64,000 bases of DNA, from the NCBI RefSeq assembly GCF_001685355.1, contig NZ_CP016438.1:3906001-3970000 (forward strand). The letters are read 5' to 3'. Source of the stretch: Streptomyces lincolnensis. Lineage in GTDB: Bacteria; Actinomycetota; Actinomycetes; Streptomycetales; Streptomycetaceae. The stretch's first letter is position 1. Every line of letters begins with the position of its first letter. The position numbers and the translations under genes were made by a program. The notes beneath the pieces are model-generated. The model saw only the letters and a program-made list of their open reading frames with translations, was not told where the DNA came from and made no database searches. Shown one piece after another: positions 15,567 to 23,326 of this stretch.

Positions 15567-17981
15567 ATGAACGACGAGCCGCAGCAGCCGACCGAGGGCT
15601 GGGCACCCAGAGAGCCGGAAGCTGCCGCCGCAGCAGGAGGCAAGAAGCCCAAGCGACCTAGGCGCACCGGCTGGCGACGCGTCATCCCGACCTGGCGGAT
15701 GGTGCTCGGCACCTTCATCCTCGGCGTCATCCTGGTGGCCGGCCTGTTCTTCCTCGGCTACTCCATGGTCAAGATCCCGGCCGCCAACGCCCTGGCCACG
15801 AAGCAGAGCAACATCTACCTCTACGCCGACGGCAGCCAGCTCGCCCGCGACGGCAAGGTCAACCGCGAGAGCGTCCCCCTCGCACAGATCTCCAAGGAGG
15901 CCCAGCACGCCGTCCTGGCCGCCGAGGACCGCGACTTCTACAGCGAGTCCGCGATCGACCCCAAGGCCATGCTCCGCGCGGGCTGGAACACCGCCACCGG
16001 CAAGGGCAAGCAGTCCGGGTCCACGATCACCCAGCAGTACGTGAAGAACTACTACCTGGCCCAGGAGCAGACCGTCACCCGCAAGGTGAAGGAGTTCTTC
16101 ATCTCGATCAAGCTGGACCGCACCGAGTCCAAGGACCAGATCCTTGAGGGCTACCTGAACACCAGCTTCTTCGGCCGCAACGCCTACGGCATGCAGGCCG
16201 CCGCGCAGGCCTACTACGGCGTCGACGCCAAGGACCTCAGCGCCGCCCAGGGCGCCTATCTCGCCGCCCTGGTCAACGCGCCCAGCGAGTACGACGTCGT
16301 CGCCCACCCGGAGAACAAGTCGGCCGCCGAGTCCCGCTGGAACTACGTCCTGGACGGCATGGTCAAGGAGGGCTGGCTGAAGCAGTCCGAGCGCACCGGC
16401 CTGAAGTTCCCGATGCCCAAGGAGGCCACCCTCTCCACCGGCCTGTCCGGGCAGCGCGGCTACCTCGTCCAGGTGGTCAACGACTACCTCGTCGACAACA
16501 AGATCGTCGACAAGGACGAGCTCAACGCGGGCGGCTACCGCATCACCACCACGCTGGAGAAGGACAAGCAGGACGCCTTCGTCGACGCGGTCAACGACAA
16601 GCTGATCTCCCAGCTGGACAAGAAGAACAACAAGGTCGACACCTACGTCCGCGCGGGCGGCGCCGCCGTCGACCCGAAGACCGGCAAGGTCATCGCGATG
16701 TACAACGGCATCGACTACGTCAAGCAGTACACGCCCAACGCCACCCGCCGGGACTTCCAGGTCGGCTCCACCTTCAAGCCGTTCGTGTTCGCCTCCGCCG
16801 TCCAGAACCACTCCGAGACGCAGGACGGCACCGTCATCACCCCGAACACGGTCTACGACGGCACCAACAAGCGGCCCGTGGTCGGCTGGACCGGCGGCGA
16901 CTACGCCCCCGAGAACGAGGACCAGCACAACTACGGCGACATCAGCGTGCGGGAGGCCACCGACCAGTCCGTCAACGCGGTGTACGCGCAGATGGCCGTC
17001 GACGTCGGCTCCGACAAGGTCGAGCAGACCGCGATCGACCTCGGCATCCCGTCCGACACCCCCGACCTGACCCCCACCCCGTCCATCGCGCTCGGCGTGA
17101 ACACCGCCAGCGTCCTGGACATGGCGGAGGCCTACGCCACGCTCGCCAACCACGGCCGGCACGGCACGTACACGCTGGTCGCCAAGGTCACCAAGGACGG
17201 CAAGCAGAGCGTCGAGCTGCCCCAGCGGCGGACCCGCCAGGCCATCAGCCGCGAGGCCGCCGACACCACGACCTCGGTCCTCCAGAGCGTCGTCGAGAAC
17301 GGCACCGCCCGCGCCGCCCAGGCCGCCGGCCGCCCCGCCGCGGGCAAGACCGGCACCGCCGAGGAGGACACCGCCGCCTGGTTCGCCGGCTACACCCCCG
17401 ACCTGGCCACCGTCGTCTCCGTGATGGGCCAGGACCCGGTCACCGCCGCCCACAAGTCGCTCTACGGCGCGATGGGCCTGGACCGGATCAACGGCGGCGG
17501 GGCCCCGGCCGAGATCTGGGCGCAGTTCACCGAGGAGGCACTGAAGGGCAAGCCGGTCACCGACTTCGACCTCCAGCTCCAGCCGGGCGCCGAGCAGTCC
17601 CAGGAGCCGAGCACCGACGTCCCGGTGGACCCCACCACGGGCGGCCAGGACGGCGGCACCACCGGGGACACCGACGGCGGCACGACCACCGACGGAGGCA
17701 CCACCGGGGACGGCGGGACGACCACCGACGGCTCGACCACCGGCACCACCGGCGACCCCACGACGACGGGCGGCACCACCGGCGACCCCACCGACGGCGG
17801 CACGACCACCGACGGAGGCACCACCGGGGACGGCGGGACGACCACCGACGGGGGCACCACTGGGGACGGCGGCACCACCGGGGACACCACCGACGGCGGC
17901 ACCACGGACGGCAGTCAGCAGGGCGGTACGACCCTGGGCCCGGGCGCCCAGTTCGGCACGCGCCGCCAGCCGAGCCCCTGA
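15567..17981 (+). CDS. Bifunctional class A penicillin-binding protein
   Basis: 804 residues. A basic cytoplasmic leader precedes one transmembrane anchor (45-66). The glycosyltransferase family 51 domain has 'AAEDRDFY' (catalytic E120) and 'GSTITQQYVKN' (151-161). The transpeptidase domain has S401-T-F-K404, S468-V-N470 and K594-T-G-T. It polymerises and crosslinks peptidoglycan outside the membrane. No PASTA domain is present; residues from about 690 form a Gly/Thr/Asp repeat tail (GGTT, DGGTT) coded by a 120-bp-period DNA repeat. The ATG at 15567 is the first codon of a sensible N-terminus; AGGAG is 12 nt away, and a GTG at 15558 with AGGAG 3 nt away is the alternative. Confidence 0.93.
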   Translation: MNDEPQQPTEGWAPREPEAAAAAGGKKPKRPRRTGWRRVIPTWRMVLGTFILGVILVAGLFFLGYSMVKIPAANALATKQSNIYLYADGSQLARDGKVNRESVPLAQISKEAQHAVLAAEDRDFYSESAIDPKAMLRAGWNTATGKGKQSGSTITQQYVKNYYLAQEQTVTRKVKEFFISIKLDRTESKDQILEGYLNTSFFGRNAYGMQAAAQAYYGVDAKDLSAAQGAYLAALVNAPSEYDVVAHPENKSAAESRWNYVLDGMVKEGWLKQSERTGLKFPMPKEATLSTGLSGQRGYLVQVVNDYLVDNKIVDKDELNAGGYRITTTLEKDKQDAFVDAVNDKLISQLDKKNNKVDTYVRAGGAAVDPKTGKVIAMYNGIDYVKQYTPNATRRDFQVGSTFKPFVFASAVQNHSETQDGTVITPNTVYDGTNKRPVVGWTGGDYAPENEDQHNYGDISVREATDQSVNAVYAQMAVDVGSDKVEQTAIDLGIPSDTPDLTPTPSIALGVNTASVLDMAEAYATLANHGRHGTYTLVAKVTKDGKQSVELPQRRTRQAISREAADTTTSVLQSVVENGTARAAQAAGRPAAGKTGTAEEDTAAWFAGYTPDLATVVSVMGQDPVTAAHKSLYGAMGLDRINGGGAPAEIWAQFTEEALKGKPVTDFDLQLQPGAEQSQEPSTDVPVDPTTGGQDGGTTGDTDGGTTTDGGTTGDGGTTTDGSTTGTTGDPTTTGGTTGDPTDGGTTTDGGTTGDGGTTTDGGTTGDGGTTGDTTDGGTTDGSQQGGTTLGPGAQFGTRRQPSP
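17669..17851. repeat. Two identical 63-bp direct repeats in the PBP tail
   Basis: Bases 17669-17731 and 17789-17851 are identical, giving a 120-bp period within the Gly/Thr-rich tail. Smaller GGCACCACC(G) units recur throughout 17640-17930. Likely expands and contracts by recombination or slippage. Confidence 0.85.
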
Positions 17982-18006
17982 CAGCCGGCCGCCGACCGCT
18001 GACCGG

Positions 18007-18327
18007 TCAGTGGCCGGAGGTCGCCTTCAGCCCCACCACGGCGACCAGCAGCAGGCACACGAAGAAGATCCGGGCGGCGGTGGCCGGCTCCCCCAGCACC
18101 ACCATGCCGACCACCGCCGCACCGGCCGCCCCGATCCCCACCCACACGCCGTAGGCGGTGCCGATGGGCAGGGAGCGGGTGGCGTACGACAGCAGCAGCA
18201 TGCTCACGACGATGCCGGAACCGGTGAGCAGACTGGGCACGAGCCGGGTGAAACCGTCGGTGTACTTCATACCGATCGACCAGCCGACTTCCAGCAGACC
18301 GGCGACGACGAGCAGAACCCAGGCCAT
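18007..18327 (-). CDS. sugE: SMR guanidinium exporter, SugE/Gdx type
   Basis: 106 residues with four predicted helices. 'MAWVLLVVAGLLEVGWSIGMKYTDGFTRL' carries the membrane-embedded Glu and the 'W-S-x-G-x-K' pattern that separates SugE/Gdx from EmrE multidrug members; 'IGTAYGVWVGIGAAGA' is the conserved helix 3. Gdx proteins export guanidinium in exchange for protons. GGAGGT lies 6 nt before the ATG at 18327. The guanidine-III riboswitch-like element at 18361-18407 in the 5' leader strongly supports this function. Confidence 0.92.
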   Translation of the reverse strand: MAWVLLVVAGLLEVGWSIGMKYTDGFTRLVPSLLTGSGIVVSMLLLSYATRSLPIGTAYGVWVGIGAAGAAVVGMVVLGEPATAARIFFVCLLLVAVVGLKATSGH

Positions 18328-18360
18328 GACGGCACCTCCGAGAACAGGCGTGACAGGGGT

Positions 18361-18407
18361 GCGTCGTCTTTGCTGTTACCGGTCCCGGTACGGCGCGTCT
18401 CGTCGGG
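18361..18407 (-). promoter_or_regulatory. Guanidine-III (ykkC-III) riboswitch
   Basis: Read on the minus strand the element starts CCCGACGAG, continues with GCGCCGTACCGGG, and ends AACAGCAAAGACGACGC. It preserves the conserved ACGAG, GCGCCGTACC and CAAAGACG segments of the class; helix P1 is kept by a compensatory change (CCCG pairing CGGG rather than CCGG/CCGG). The pseudoknot helix between GCGCCGT and ACGACGC has one C-A mismatch. The 3' end lies 33 nt before the sugE start, consistent with translational control. Confidence 0.8.
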
Positions 18408-18429
18408 CTCCTTCGAAGGTAGCAAAAGG

Positions 18430-18475
18430 ACGGCGAAAGGGGCCGGTGACGATGGTCACCGGCCCCTTTCGCCGT
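18430..18475 (-). terminator. Strong hairpin terminator
   Basis: A perfect 21-bp stem with a 4-nt loop; on the minus strand it is followed by CCTTTTGC. It ends the GroES-like transcript ahead of the riboswitch. Confidence 0.85.
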
Positions 18476-18514
18476 TGTTCCACAGGTACTTCGTTCTACA
18501 GATACGTCGTCGTT

Positions 18515-18868
18515 CTACAGGTACAGACCGGTCGAGTCCTCGGAGCCCTCGAACCGGTCCGCGGCCACGGCGTGCAGATCGCGCTCGCGCATCAGCGCGT
18601 AGGCGATACCGCGCACCTCCACCTCGGCCCGGTCCTCCGGATCGAACAGGACCCGGTCTCCGGGCTCCACGGTCCGGACGTTCTGCCCCACCGCGACGAC
18701 CTCGGCCCAGGCCAGCCGACGGCCGACCGCCGCGGTGGCGGGAATGAGGATGCCCCCGCCCGACCGCCGCTCACCCTCACCGGTCTCCTGCCGCACGAGT
18801 ACACGGTCGTGCAGCATCCGGATGGGCAGCTTGTCGTGCTGGGTGGTGTCGTTTCTGTTGGCGCTCAC
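18515..18868 (-). CDS. GroES-like co-chaperonin domain protein
   Basis: 117 residues. Residues 15-110 match the cpn10 fold: 'LHDRVLVRQETGEGERRSGGGILIPA' (mobile-loop region), 'AEVVAVGQNVRTVEPGDRVLFDPEDRAEVEVRGIAYALMRERDLHA'. It is more divergent than the true GroES of the groEL operon and has no GroEL beside it, so it may be a paralogue with a private role. The GTG at 18868 begins the natural N-terminus 'VSANRNDTTQHD'; a GGTAGG lies about 9 nt upstream. Downstream is a 21-bp hairpin terminator. The DUF3618 gene is 55 bp upstream on the same strand, so the two may be co-transcribed. Confidence 0.85.
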   Translation of the reverse strand: MSANRNDTTQHDKLPIRMLHDRVLVRQETGEGERRSGGGILIPATAAVGRRLAWAEVVAVGQNVRTVEPGDRVLFDPEDRAEVEVRGIAYALMRERDLHAVAADRFEGSEDSTGLYL

Positions 18869-18923
18869 GCCTCTGAACCTACCTGCCTTCGACGCGTCCG
18901 TACGCTGCCGGGTCGCCCCCGGT

Positions 18924-19253
18924 TCAGCCCTTGCGGCGCCGGGTACCGAGGGCCAGCAGACCCACCAGGCCCACGGCGACGAGGGCGACCGGCACGACCC
19001 GCTCCAGCCGCGGTGCACCCTCCTCGTCGACGAACTGGGCCTTCACATCGCTGACGACCCGGTTGACGCCGACGTAGGCCCGACCGAGCGTGTGATCGAT
19101 GTTGGACACCACCTTCGCCTTGGCATCGCCCACGATCGTCCTGGGGTGCACCCGCACCCCGAGCTCGTCGAGCGTCTCGGCCAGCACTTCGCGGCGGCGC
19201 TTGATGTCCGCCTCGATCTGCGCCGGGGTTCTGATGTCCGACGTGTCCGCCAC
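18924..19253 (-). CDS. DUF3618 membrane protein
   Basis: 109 residues. 'RTPAQIEADIKRRREVLAETLDELGVRVHPRTIVGDAKAK' is the DUF3618 signature, followed by amphipathic helices and a C-terminal transmembrane helix ('VVPVALVAVGLVGLLALG') ending in RRRK. Function is unknown. The GTG at 19253 has GGAGG 7 nt upstream. It is divergent from bcp with 93 bp between starts, so regulation could be shared. Confidence 0.85.
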   Translation of the reverse strand: MADTSDIRTPAQIEADIKRRREVLAETLDELGVRVHPRTIVGDAKAKVVSNIDHTLGRAYVGVNRVVSDVKAQFVDEEGAPRLERVVPVALVAVGLVGLLALGTRRRKG

Positions 19254-19346
19254 GGTGGAGCCTCCGAAGTCGCCGCTGTTTGTTCTGGACAGTCTGTCAG
19301 CTCCGCCCGCCACCGCACTGTCAGGACCCCCGGTTACGCTGACCCA

Positions 19347-19814
19347 ATGAGCGAGCGACTCCAGCCCGGGGACGTGGCCCCCGCCTTCACCCTGCCCGAC
19401 GCCGACGGCAACGACATCTCCCTGTCGGACCACAAGGGCCGCAAGGTCATCGTCTACTTCTACCCGGCCGCCCTGACCCCCGGCTGCACGAAGCAGGCCT
19501 GCGACTTCACCGACAACCTGGAGGTGCTGGCCGGCGCGGGCTACGACGTCATCGGCATCTCCCCCGACTCCCCGGAGAAGCTGGCCAGGTTCCGCGACAA
19601 GGAGTCCCTCAAGGTCACCCTCCTCGCCGACCCCGACAAGAAGGTCACCGAGTCCTACGCCGCCTACGGCGAGAAGAAGAACTACGGCAAGACCTACATG
19701 GGCGTCATCCGCTCCACGATCGTCGTGGACGAGGACGGCAAGGTCGAACGGGCCCTGTACAACGTCCGCGCGACGGGCCACGTGGCCAAGATCATCAAGG
19801 ACCTGGGGATCTGA
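19347..19814 (+). CDS. bcp: Thiol peroxidase Bcp (peroxiredoxin)
   Basis: 155 residues, full-length peroxiredoxin of the AhpC/PrxQ type. 'YPAALTPGCTKQACDF' holds the peroxidatic C47 and the resolving C52, the atypical 2-Cys arrangement of bacterioferritin comigratory protein. 'GISPDSPEKLARFRDK' and 'GVIRSTIVVDEDGKV' complete the thioredoxin fold. It reduces H2O2 and alkyl hydroperoxides in the cytoplasm. The ATG at 19347 has no Shine-Dalgarno; a TACGCT -10-like box ends 6 nt before it, so the mRNA may be leaderless. A hairpin terminator follows. Confidence 0.95.
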   Translation: MSERLQPGDVAPAFTLPDADGNDISLSDHKGRKVIVYFYPAALTPGCTKQACDFTDNLEVLAGAGYDVIGISPDSPEKLARFRDKESLKVTLLADPDKKVTESYAAYGEKKNYGKTYMGVIRSTIVVDEDGKVERALYNVRATGHVAKIIKDLGI

Positions 19815-19837
19815 GACCCCCCTCACTCTGCTGCATG

Positions 19838-19871
19838 GCGGCCCCTGCCGGGATGTCCCGATGGGGGCCGC
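19838..19871 (+). terminator. Hairpin terminator of bcp
   Basis: Outer stem GCGGCCCC/GGGGCCGC with an inner CGGGA/TCCCG stem, 24 nt after the bcp stop. Confidence 0.65.
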
Positions 19872-19956
19872 TCGACGTTTCCGGCGTGACCGTCCGATAA
19901 GCGGTTCGTTACTCCGTACGGGCCACGAACAGGTGGCCATGACCGGAGGGGGCTTG

Positions 19957-20598
19957 ATGGGGGCCAGTGCGTACACCAAGGAGCGGCTGGAGGAAGCGGC
20001 TCTGGGGGCACACACGTTGTCGGAGGCGTTGGGGCGGTTGGGGGTGGATCCGCGGAGTTCGACTCGACGGTATGTGTTCGAGCGGATGAAGAAGCTGGGA
20101 GTGGATGTCTCGCACTTCGAGCGGGAGGGCGTGAAGTGGACGCGGGAAATCCTCCAAGAGGCCGTTTCGGCGGCGACGAACATGTGCGAGGTGCTGCGGC
20201 ATCTCGGGCTTGAGGTCGTCGGCGGGCACCACACGCACATCAGTCGGCGGATCAAGGCGTACGGCATCGACACCTCGCACTTCCAGGTGCCGACGCGGCG
20301 CGGCAAGGCGTGGCGGCCTCGGACGCCGGAAGCCTCTCTCGTGGAGCAGCCGGTCGGGGAAGCCAGACGCGTTCCGAGCGATCGGCTGCGGTGGGCGATG
20401 ACGACCACAGGCATGCCGGAGCAGTGTGCGATGTGCGGGACGGAAGCGTCGTGGCGAGGACACCCGCTCCCCCTGGAGGTCGACCACATCGACGGCAACT
20501 GGCGGGACAACCGCATCGAGAACCTACGGTTCCTGTGCCCCAACTGCCATTCGACGACGGACAGTTACCGGGGGCGCGGCAAGGACCGGACTTCATGA
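19957..20598 (+). CDS. HNH endonuclease with two DNA-binding repeats
   Basis: 213 residues. Two related N-terminal modules occur at about 5-45 ('HTLSEALGRLGV...VFERMKKLGVDVSHF') and 55-95 ('MCEVLRHLGL...ISRRIKAYGIDTSHF'), a pattern found in phage- and mobile-type HNH nucleases where it is thought to bind DNA. The C-terminus has the HNH zinc domain: 'CAMCG', 'LEVDHIDGNWRDNRIENLRFLCPNCH' with D-H-I, N and H residues and four Cys. ATG at 19957 follows GGAGG by 7 nt. It overlaps the next HNH gene by ATGA. No homing context (intron/intein) is visible. Function could be mobility, defence or restriction; unresolved. Confidence 0.82.
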   Translation: MGASAYTKERLEEAALGAHTLSEALGRLGVDPRSSTRRYVFERMKKLGVDVSHFEREGVKWTREILQEAVSAATNMCEVLRHLGLEVVGGHHTHISRRIKAYGIDTSHFQVPTRRGKAWRPRTPEASLVEQPVGEARRVPSDRLRWAMTTTGMPEQCAMCGTEASWRGHPLPLEVDHIDGNWRDNRIENLRFLCPNCHSTTDSYRGRGKDRTS

Positions 20599-21176
20599 GC
20601 GACGGCGTGCAGTACACCCAGGGACGGCCGGCCGAAGCGGCAGACGCCCCGCACATGGCCCGTCAGCAGCGCACCAGGGCAACGCCTGCCAAACCGGCAC
20701 CCGCCGAGCTGCGTCGAGCGGTCGAGGAAGCGACCTCCATCGCGGGCACACTCCGCGCTCTGGGAATGGAACCGTACAACAGCAAGCTGCGCACCCAGTT
20801 CCACCGCTGGGTGGCCGAGGACGGTCTCGACATCTCCCACTTCCTGGGCCAGGCGCATCAACGCGGCGGGCCGGGCACCACACCGCCCAGGCGGGCACAG
20901 GACATCCTCGTCCGGCACAACGGCACCCGTCGGACGAGAACCCACCTGCTCCGGCGTGCGCTCTTGGAAGTGGGCGTGTCCGAGGAGTGCACCGAGTGCG
21001 GAACAGGCCCCGAATGGCTCGGCAAGCCCATGACACTGGAGGTCGATCACATCAACGGGAACTGGAGCGACGACCGGCGGGAGAACCTGCGGTTGCTGTG
21101 CCCCAACTGTCACGCGATCACCAGTACCTGGTGCAGGGGAGGCAGCCGACGGCGGGCGTTCGCCGAGGACCAGTAA
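20595..21176 (+). CDS. Second HNH endonuclease, one DNA-binding repeat
   Basis: 193 residues, a paralogue of the gene before it. It has one copy of the N-terminal module ('SIAGTLRALGMEPYNSKLRT', then 'GLDISHF') and a C-terminal HNH zinc domain: 'CTECG', 'LEVDHINGNWSDDRRENLRLLCPNCHA'. The start ATG (20595) overlaps the stop of the first nuclease (ATGA), so the two are translationally coupled and probably work together. The stop lies only 9 bp before a tRNA gene. The catalytic His and zinc Cys are all retained, so it is likely active. Confidence 0.82.
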   Translation: MSDGVQYTQGRPAEAADAPHMARQQRTRATPAKPAPAELRRAVEEATSIAGTLRALGMEPYNSKLRTQFHRWVAEDGLDISHFLGQAHQRGGPGTTPPRRAQDILVRHNGTRRTRTHLLRRALLEVGVSEECTECGTGPEWLGKPMTLEVDHINGNWSDDRRENLRLLCPNCHAITSTWCRGGSRRRAFAEDQ

Positions 21177-21185
21177 GCTGTGCGT

Positions 21186-21260
21186 GGGGCCGTAGCCCAA
21201 TTGGCAGGAGGCACCACTTTTAGGTAGTGGACAGTGCGAGTTCGAGTCTCGTCGGCCCCA
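21186..21260 (+). tRNA. tRNA with anticodon UAG (Leu, CUA), short variable loop
   Basis: Cloverleaf: acceptor GGGGCCG/CGGCCCC, D arm GCC/GGC with TTGG in the loop, anticodon stem CCACT/AGTGG enclosing TTTAGGT (anticodon TAG), 5-nt variable region, T arm GCGAG/CTCGT with TTCGAGT loop, discriminator A; no encoded CCA. The anticodon would read the leucine codon CUA. Bacterial tRNA-Leu normally has a long variable arm, which is absent here, so the amino-acid identity is uncertain. It ends at a GC-rich terminator (21265-21299). Confidence 0.82.
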
Positions 21261-21264
21261 CTCT

Positions 21265-21299
21265 AAGGGCGCGGCTCCCGATGAGGGTGCCGCGCCCTT
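21265..21299 (+). terminator. Hairpin terminator after the tRNA
   Basis: AAGGGCGCGGC and GCCGCGCCCTT form an 11-bp perfect stem. It may also serve rdgB on the other strand. Confidence 0.7.
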
Positions 21300-21323
21300 C
21301 GGCCTTCTTGTGTGCGCGCCGCC

Positions 21324-21926
21324 TCAGCCCAACAACTCCCGCACCACCGGCACCAGCCCCCGGAATGCCTTCCCCCGGTGGCTGATCGCGTTCTTCTCCT
21401 CCGCGCTCATCTCAGCGCAGGTCCGCGACTCGCCCTCCGGCTGGAGGACGGGGTCGTAGCCGAAGCCGTTCGTGCCTACCGGAGCATGCCGCAGCACACC
21501 CCGCAGCCGGCCCTCGACCACCCTCTCCGTGCCGTCCGGCAGGGCGAGGGCCGCCGCGCAGGCAAAGTGGGCGCCGCGGTGTTCGTCGGCGATGTCGGAG
21601 AGCTGGGCGAGGAGGAGTTCGAAGTTGGCGCGGTCGTCGCCGTGCTTGCCGGCCCAGCGGGCGGAGAAGATGCCGGGGGCGCCGTTGAGGACGTCGACGC
21701 ACAATCCCGAGTCGTCGGCCACCGCCGGCAGGCCGGTGGCCTGGGCGAGGGCGTGGGCTTTGAGGAGGGCGTTCTCGGCGAACGTCACTCCCGTTTCCTT
21801 GACGTCGGGGATGTCGGGGTAGGCGTCCGCGCCGACGAGGTCGTGGGGCAGGCCTGCGTCGGCGAGGATCGACCTGAGTTCGGTGATCTTTCCGGCGTTG
21901 CGGGTGGCGAGGATCAGGCGGGTCAT
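21324..21926 (-). CDS. rdgB: Inosine/xanthosine triphosphate pyrophosphatase RdgB (HAM1)
   Basis: 200 residues. 'LILATRNAGKITELRSIL' is the HAM1/RdgB N-terminal NTP-binding motif; 'GVTFAENALLKAHALAQATGLPAVADDSGLCVDVLNGAPG' and 'GVLRHAPVGTNGFGYDPVLQPEGESRTCAEMSAEEKNAISHRGKAF' complete the active site. It hydrolyses ITP, dITP and XTP to monophosphates, keeping deaminated purines out of DNA and RNA. The ATG at 21926 gives the family-standard N-terminus. It follows a small lipoprotein gene and rph on the same strand, so rph-lipoprotein-rdgB may be one unit. Confidence 0.96.
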   Translation of the reverse strand: MTRLILATRNAGKITELRSILADAGLPHDLVGADAYPDIPDVKETGVTFAENALLKAHALAQATGLPAVADDSGLCVDVLNGAPGIFSARWAGKHGDDRANFELLLAQLSDIADEHRGAHFACAAALALPDGTERVVEGRLRGVLRHAPVGTNGFGYDPVLQPEGESRTCAEMSAEEKNAISHRGKAFRGLVPVVRELLG

Positions 21927-21960
21927 GGCCCCCAGTATCGCGGGGCCCGATGCCCGTTCG

Positions 21961-22362
21961 TCACGGGGAGCAGACCTTGGTGAGCTCACCCGCCGCGTCG
22001 GTGACCCCGCTGATGTCGGGGGTCTCGTCGCCGTTCTCGACGGCCGTCTGGACTTCGATCAGGGCCTTGCGCATGTCCTCGGTCGCCTTGTCCAGGTCGG
22101 CGTTGTCCGTCTTGTCGCCGATCTCGTCGAGGTTCTTGCCGATGGAGTCGATGGACTCGTCGATCTGGGTCGGGTCGTTCGACGCGTTCTCGACGGCCTG
22201 CTGGAGGTCCGTGACGCTGTCGGCGACGGCCTCGGCGGTCTGGACGCAGTCCAGCGCCTTGTTGACGGCGTCGCAGCCGGTGGTCAGGCCGACCGTCAGG
22301 CCTACGGCCGCGACGGCGGCGGCGATGGCGGTGCGGCGACTGCGGCGACGGCTCGCGGCCAT
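21961..22362 (-). CDS. Small lipoprotein, unknown function
   Basis: 133 residues. A basic 'RRRSRR' start, hydrophobic segment and 'LTTGC' form a lipoprotein signal with predicted lipidated Cys at about 30. The mature part is short, acidic and helical ('DSVTDLQQAVENASNDP', 'KATEDMRKALIEVQTAVENG') with Cys near both ends that could form a disulphide. I recognise no domain. ATG at 22362 follows GGGAGG by 9 nt. It lies between rph and rdgB, a placement seen in other Streptomyces as far as I recall. Confidence 0.8.
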   Translation of the reverse strand: MAASRRRSRRTAIAAAVAAVGLTVGLTTGCDAVNKALDCVQTAEAVADSVTDLQQAVENASNDPTQIDESIDSIGKNLDEIGDKTDNADLDKATEDMRKALIEVQTAVENGDETPDISGVTDAAGELTKVCSP

Positions 22363-22503
22363 GGGTGGTTCCCTCCCGTTGGTCGGCCTCGACGGCCCTC
22401 GTGCTGGCCGGGCGCACGGTGGTGTTCCGTGCGCCCGTACCCGTAGTGACGCGAGGGTGGTCGGCGCGGTTGCCCGCGGCGGCCGTTCTCCTTGGTACGT
22501 CCT

Positions 22504-23241
22504 TTACTTTTCCAGGACGGTATCAAGCGCCTTGCGCTGCAGGACAGCCAGTTCCGTGCAGCCGGAAACCGCCAGGTCGAGGAGGGAGTTGAGCTCGTCG
22601 CGGGCGAAGGGTTCGGCCTCGGCGGTGCCCTGGACCTCGACGAAGCGGCCGTCGCCGGTGCAGACGACGTTCATGTCGGTGTCGGCCTTGACGTCCTCCT
22701 CGTAGCAGAGGTCCAGCAGGGGGATCCCTCCCACGATGCCGACGGAGACCGCGGAGACGGTGCCCGTGAGCGGCTGGCGGCCGGCCTTGATCAGCTTCCG
22801 GCCCTGGGCCCAGGCGACGGCGTCGGCGAGGGCCACGTAGGCGCCGGTGATCGCCGCGGTGCGGGTGCCGCCGTCGGCCTGGAGGACGTCGCAGTCCAGG
22901 ACGATGGTGTTCTCGCCGAGGGCCTTGTAGTCGATGACCGCGCGCAGGGAGCGGCCGATGAGGCGGCTGATCTCGTGGGTGCGGCCGCCGATCTTGCCGC
23001 GGACGGACTCGCGGTCGCCGCGGGTGTTGGTGGCGCGGGGCAGCATGGAGTACTCGGCGGTCACCCAGCCCTCGCCGCTGCCCTTGCGCCAGCGCGGGAC
23101 GCCTTCGGTGACGGAGGCGGTGCAGAAGACCTTCGTGTCGCCGAAGGAGACGAGGACGGAGCCCTCGGCGTGCTTGCTCCAGCCGCGTTCGATGGTGACC
23201 GGGCGGAGTTGTTCGGGGGTGCGGCCGTCGATTCGAGACAT
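22504..23241 (-). CDS. rph: Ribonuclease PH
   Basis: 245 residues, family-typical length. '[21 protein letters not shown]', '[18 protein letters not shown]', '[21 protein letters not shown]', '[16 protein letters not shown]' and '[25 protein letters not shown]' are signature segments of RNase PH, a phosphorolytic 3' exonuclease that matures tRNA 3' ends. ATG at 23241 gives the conserved N-terminus. Downstream on the same strand lie a lipoprotein gene and rdgB; rph-rdgB neighbourhood is conserved in many bacteria. Confidence 0.97.
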   Translation of the reverse strand: MSRIDGRTPEQLRPVTIERGWSKHAEGSVLVSFGDTKVFCTASVTEGVPRWRKGSGEGWVTAEYSMLPRATNTRGDRESVRGKIGGRTHEISRLIGRSLRAVIDYKALGENTIVLDCDVLQADGGTRTAAITGAYVALADAVAWAQGRKLIKAGRQPLTGTVSAVSVGIVGGIPLLDLCYEEDVKADTDMNVVCTGDGRFVEVQGTAEAEPFARDELNSLLDLAVSGCTELAVLQRKALDTVLEK

Positions 23242-23274
23242 GCGCTGAGCCTAGCGGGAGCGAGGGATGCGGAA

Positions 23275-23302
23275 GGGGCCGCTCCCTGGTCGGGAGGGCC
23301 CC
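23275..23302 (-). terminator. Hairpin terminator of nagF
   Basis: GGGGCC/GGCCCC outer stem continuing into CTCCC/GGGAG, 25 nt past the nagF stop. Confidence 0.65.
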
Positions 23303-23326
23303 TCAGCCCGGGATGATCCCGAGGCT

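Noticed and set aside
15495..17453. Large minus-strand open frame opposite the PBP
   Set aside because: Shadow of a strongly biased gene; no domain features.
21186..21260. att site at the tRNA for an integrated element carrying the HNH pair
   Set aside because: I could not find a second copy of the tRNA 3' end on the other side of the HNH genes and there is no integrase gene.
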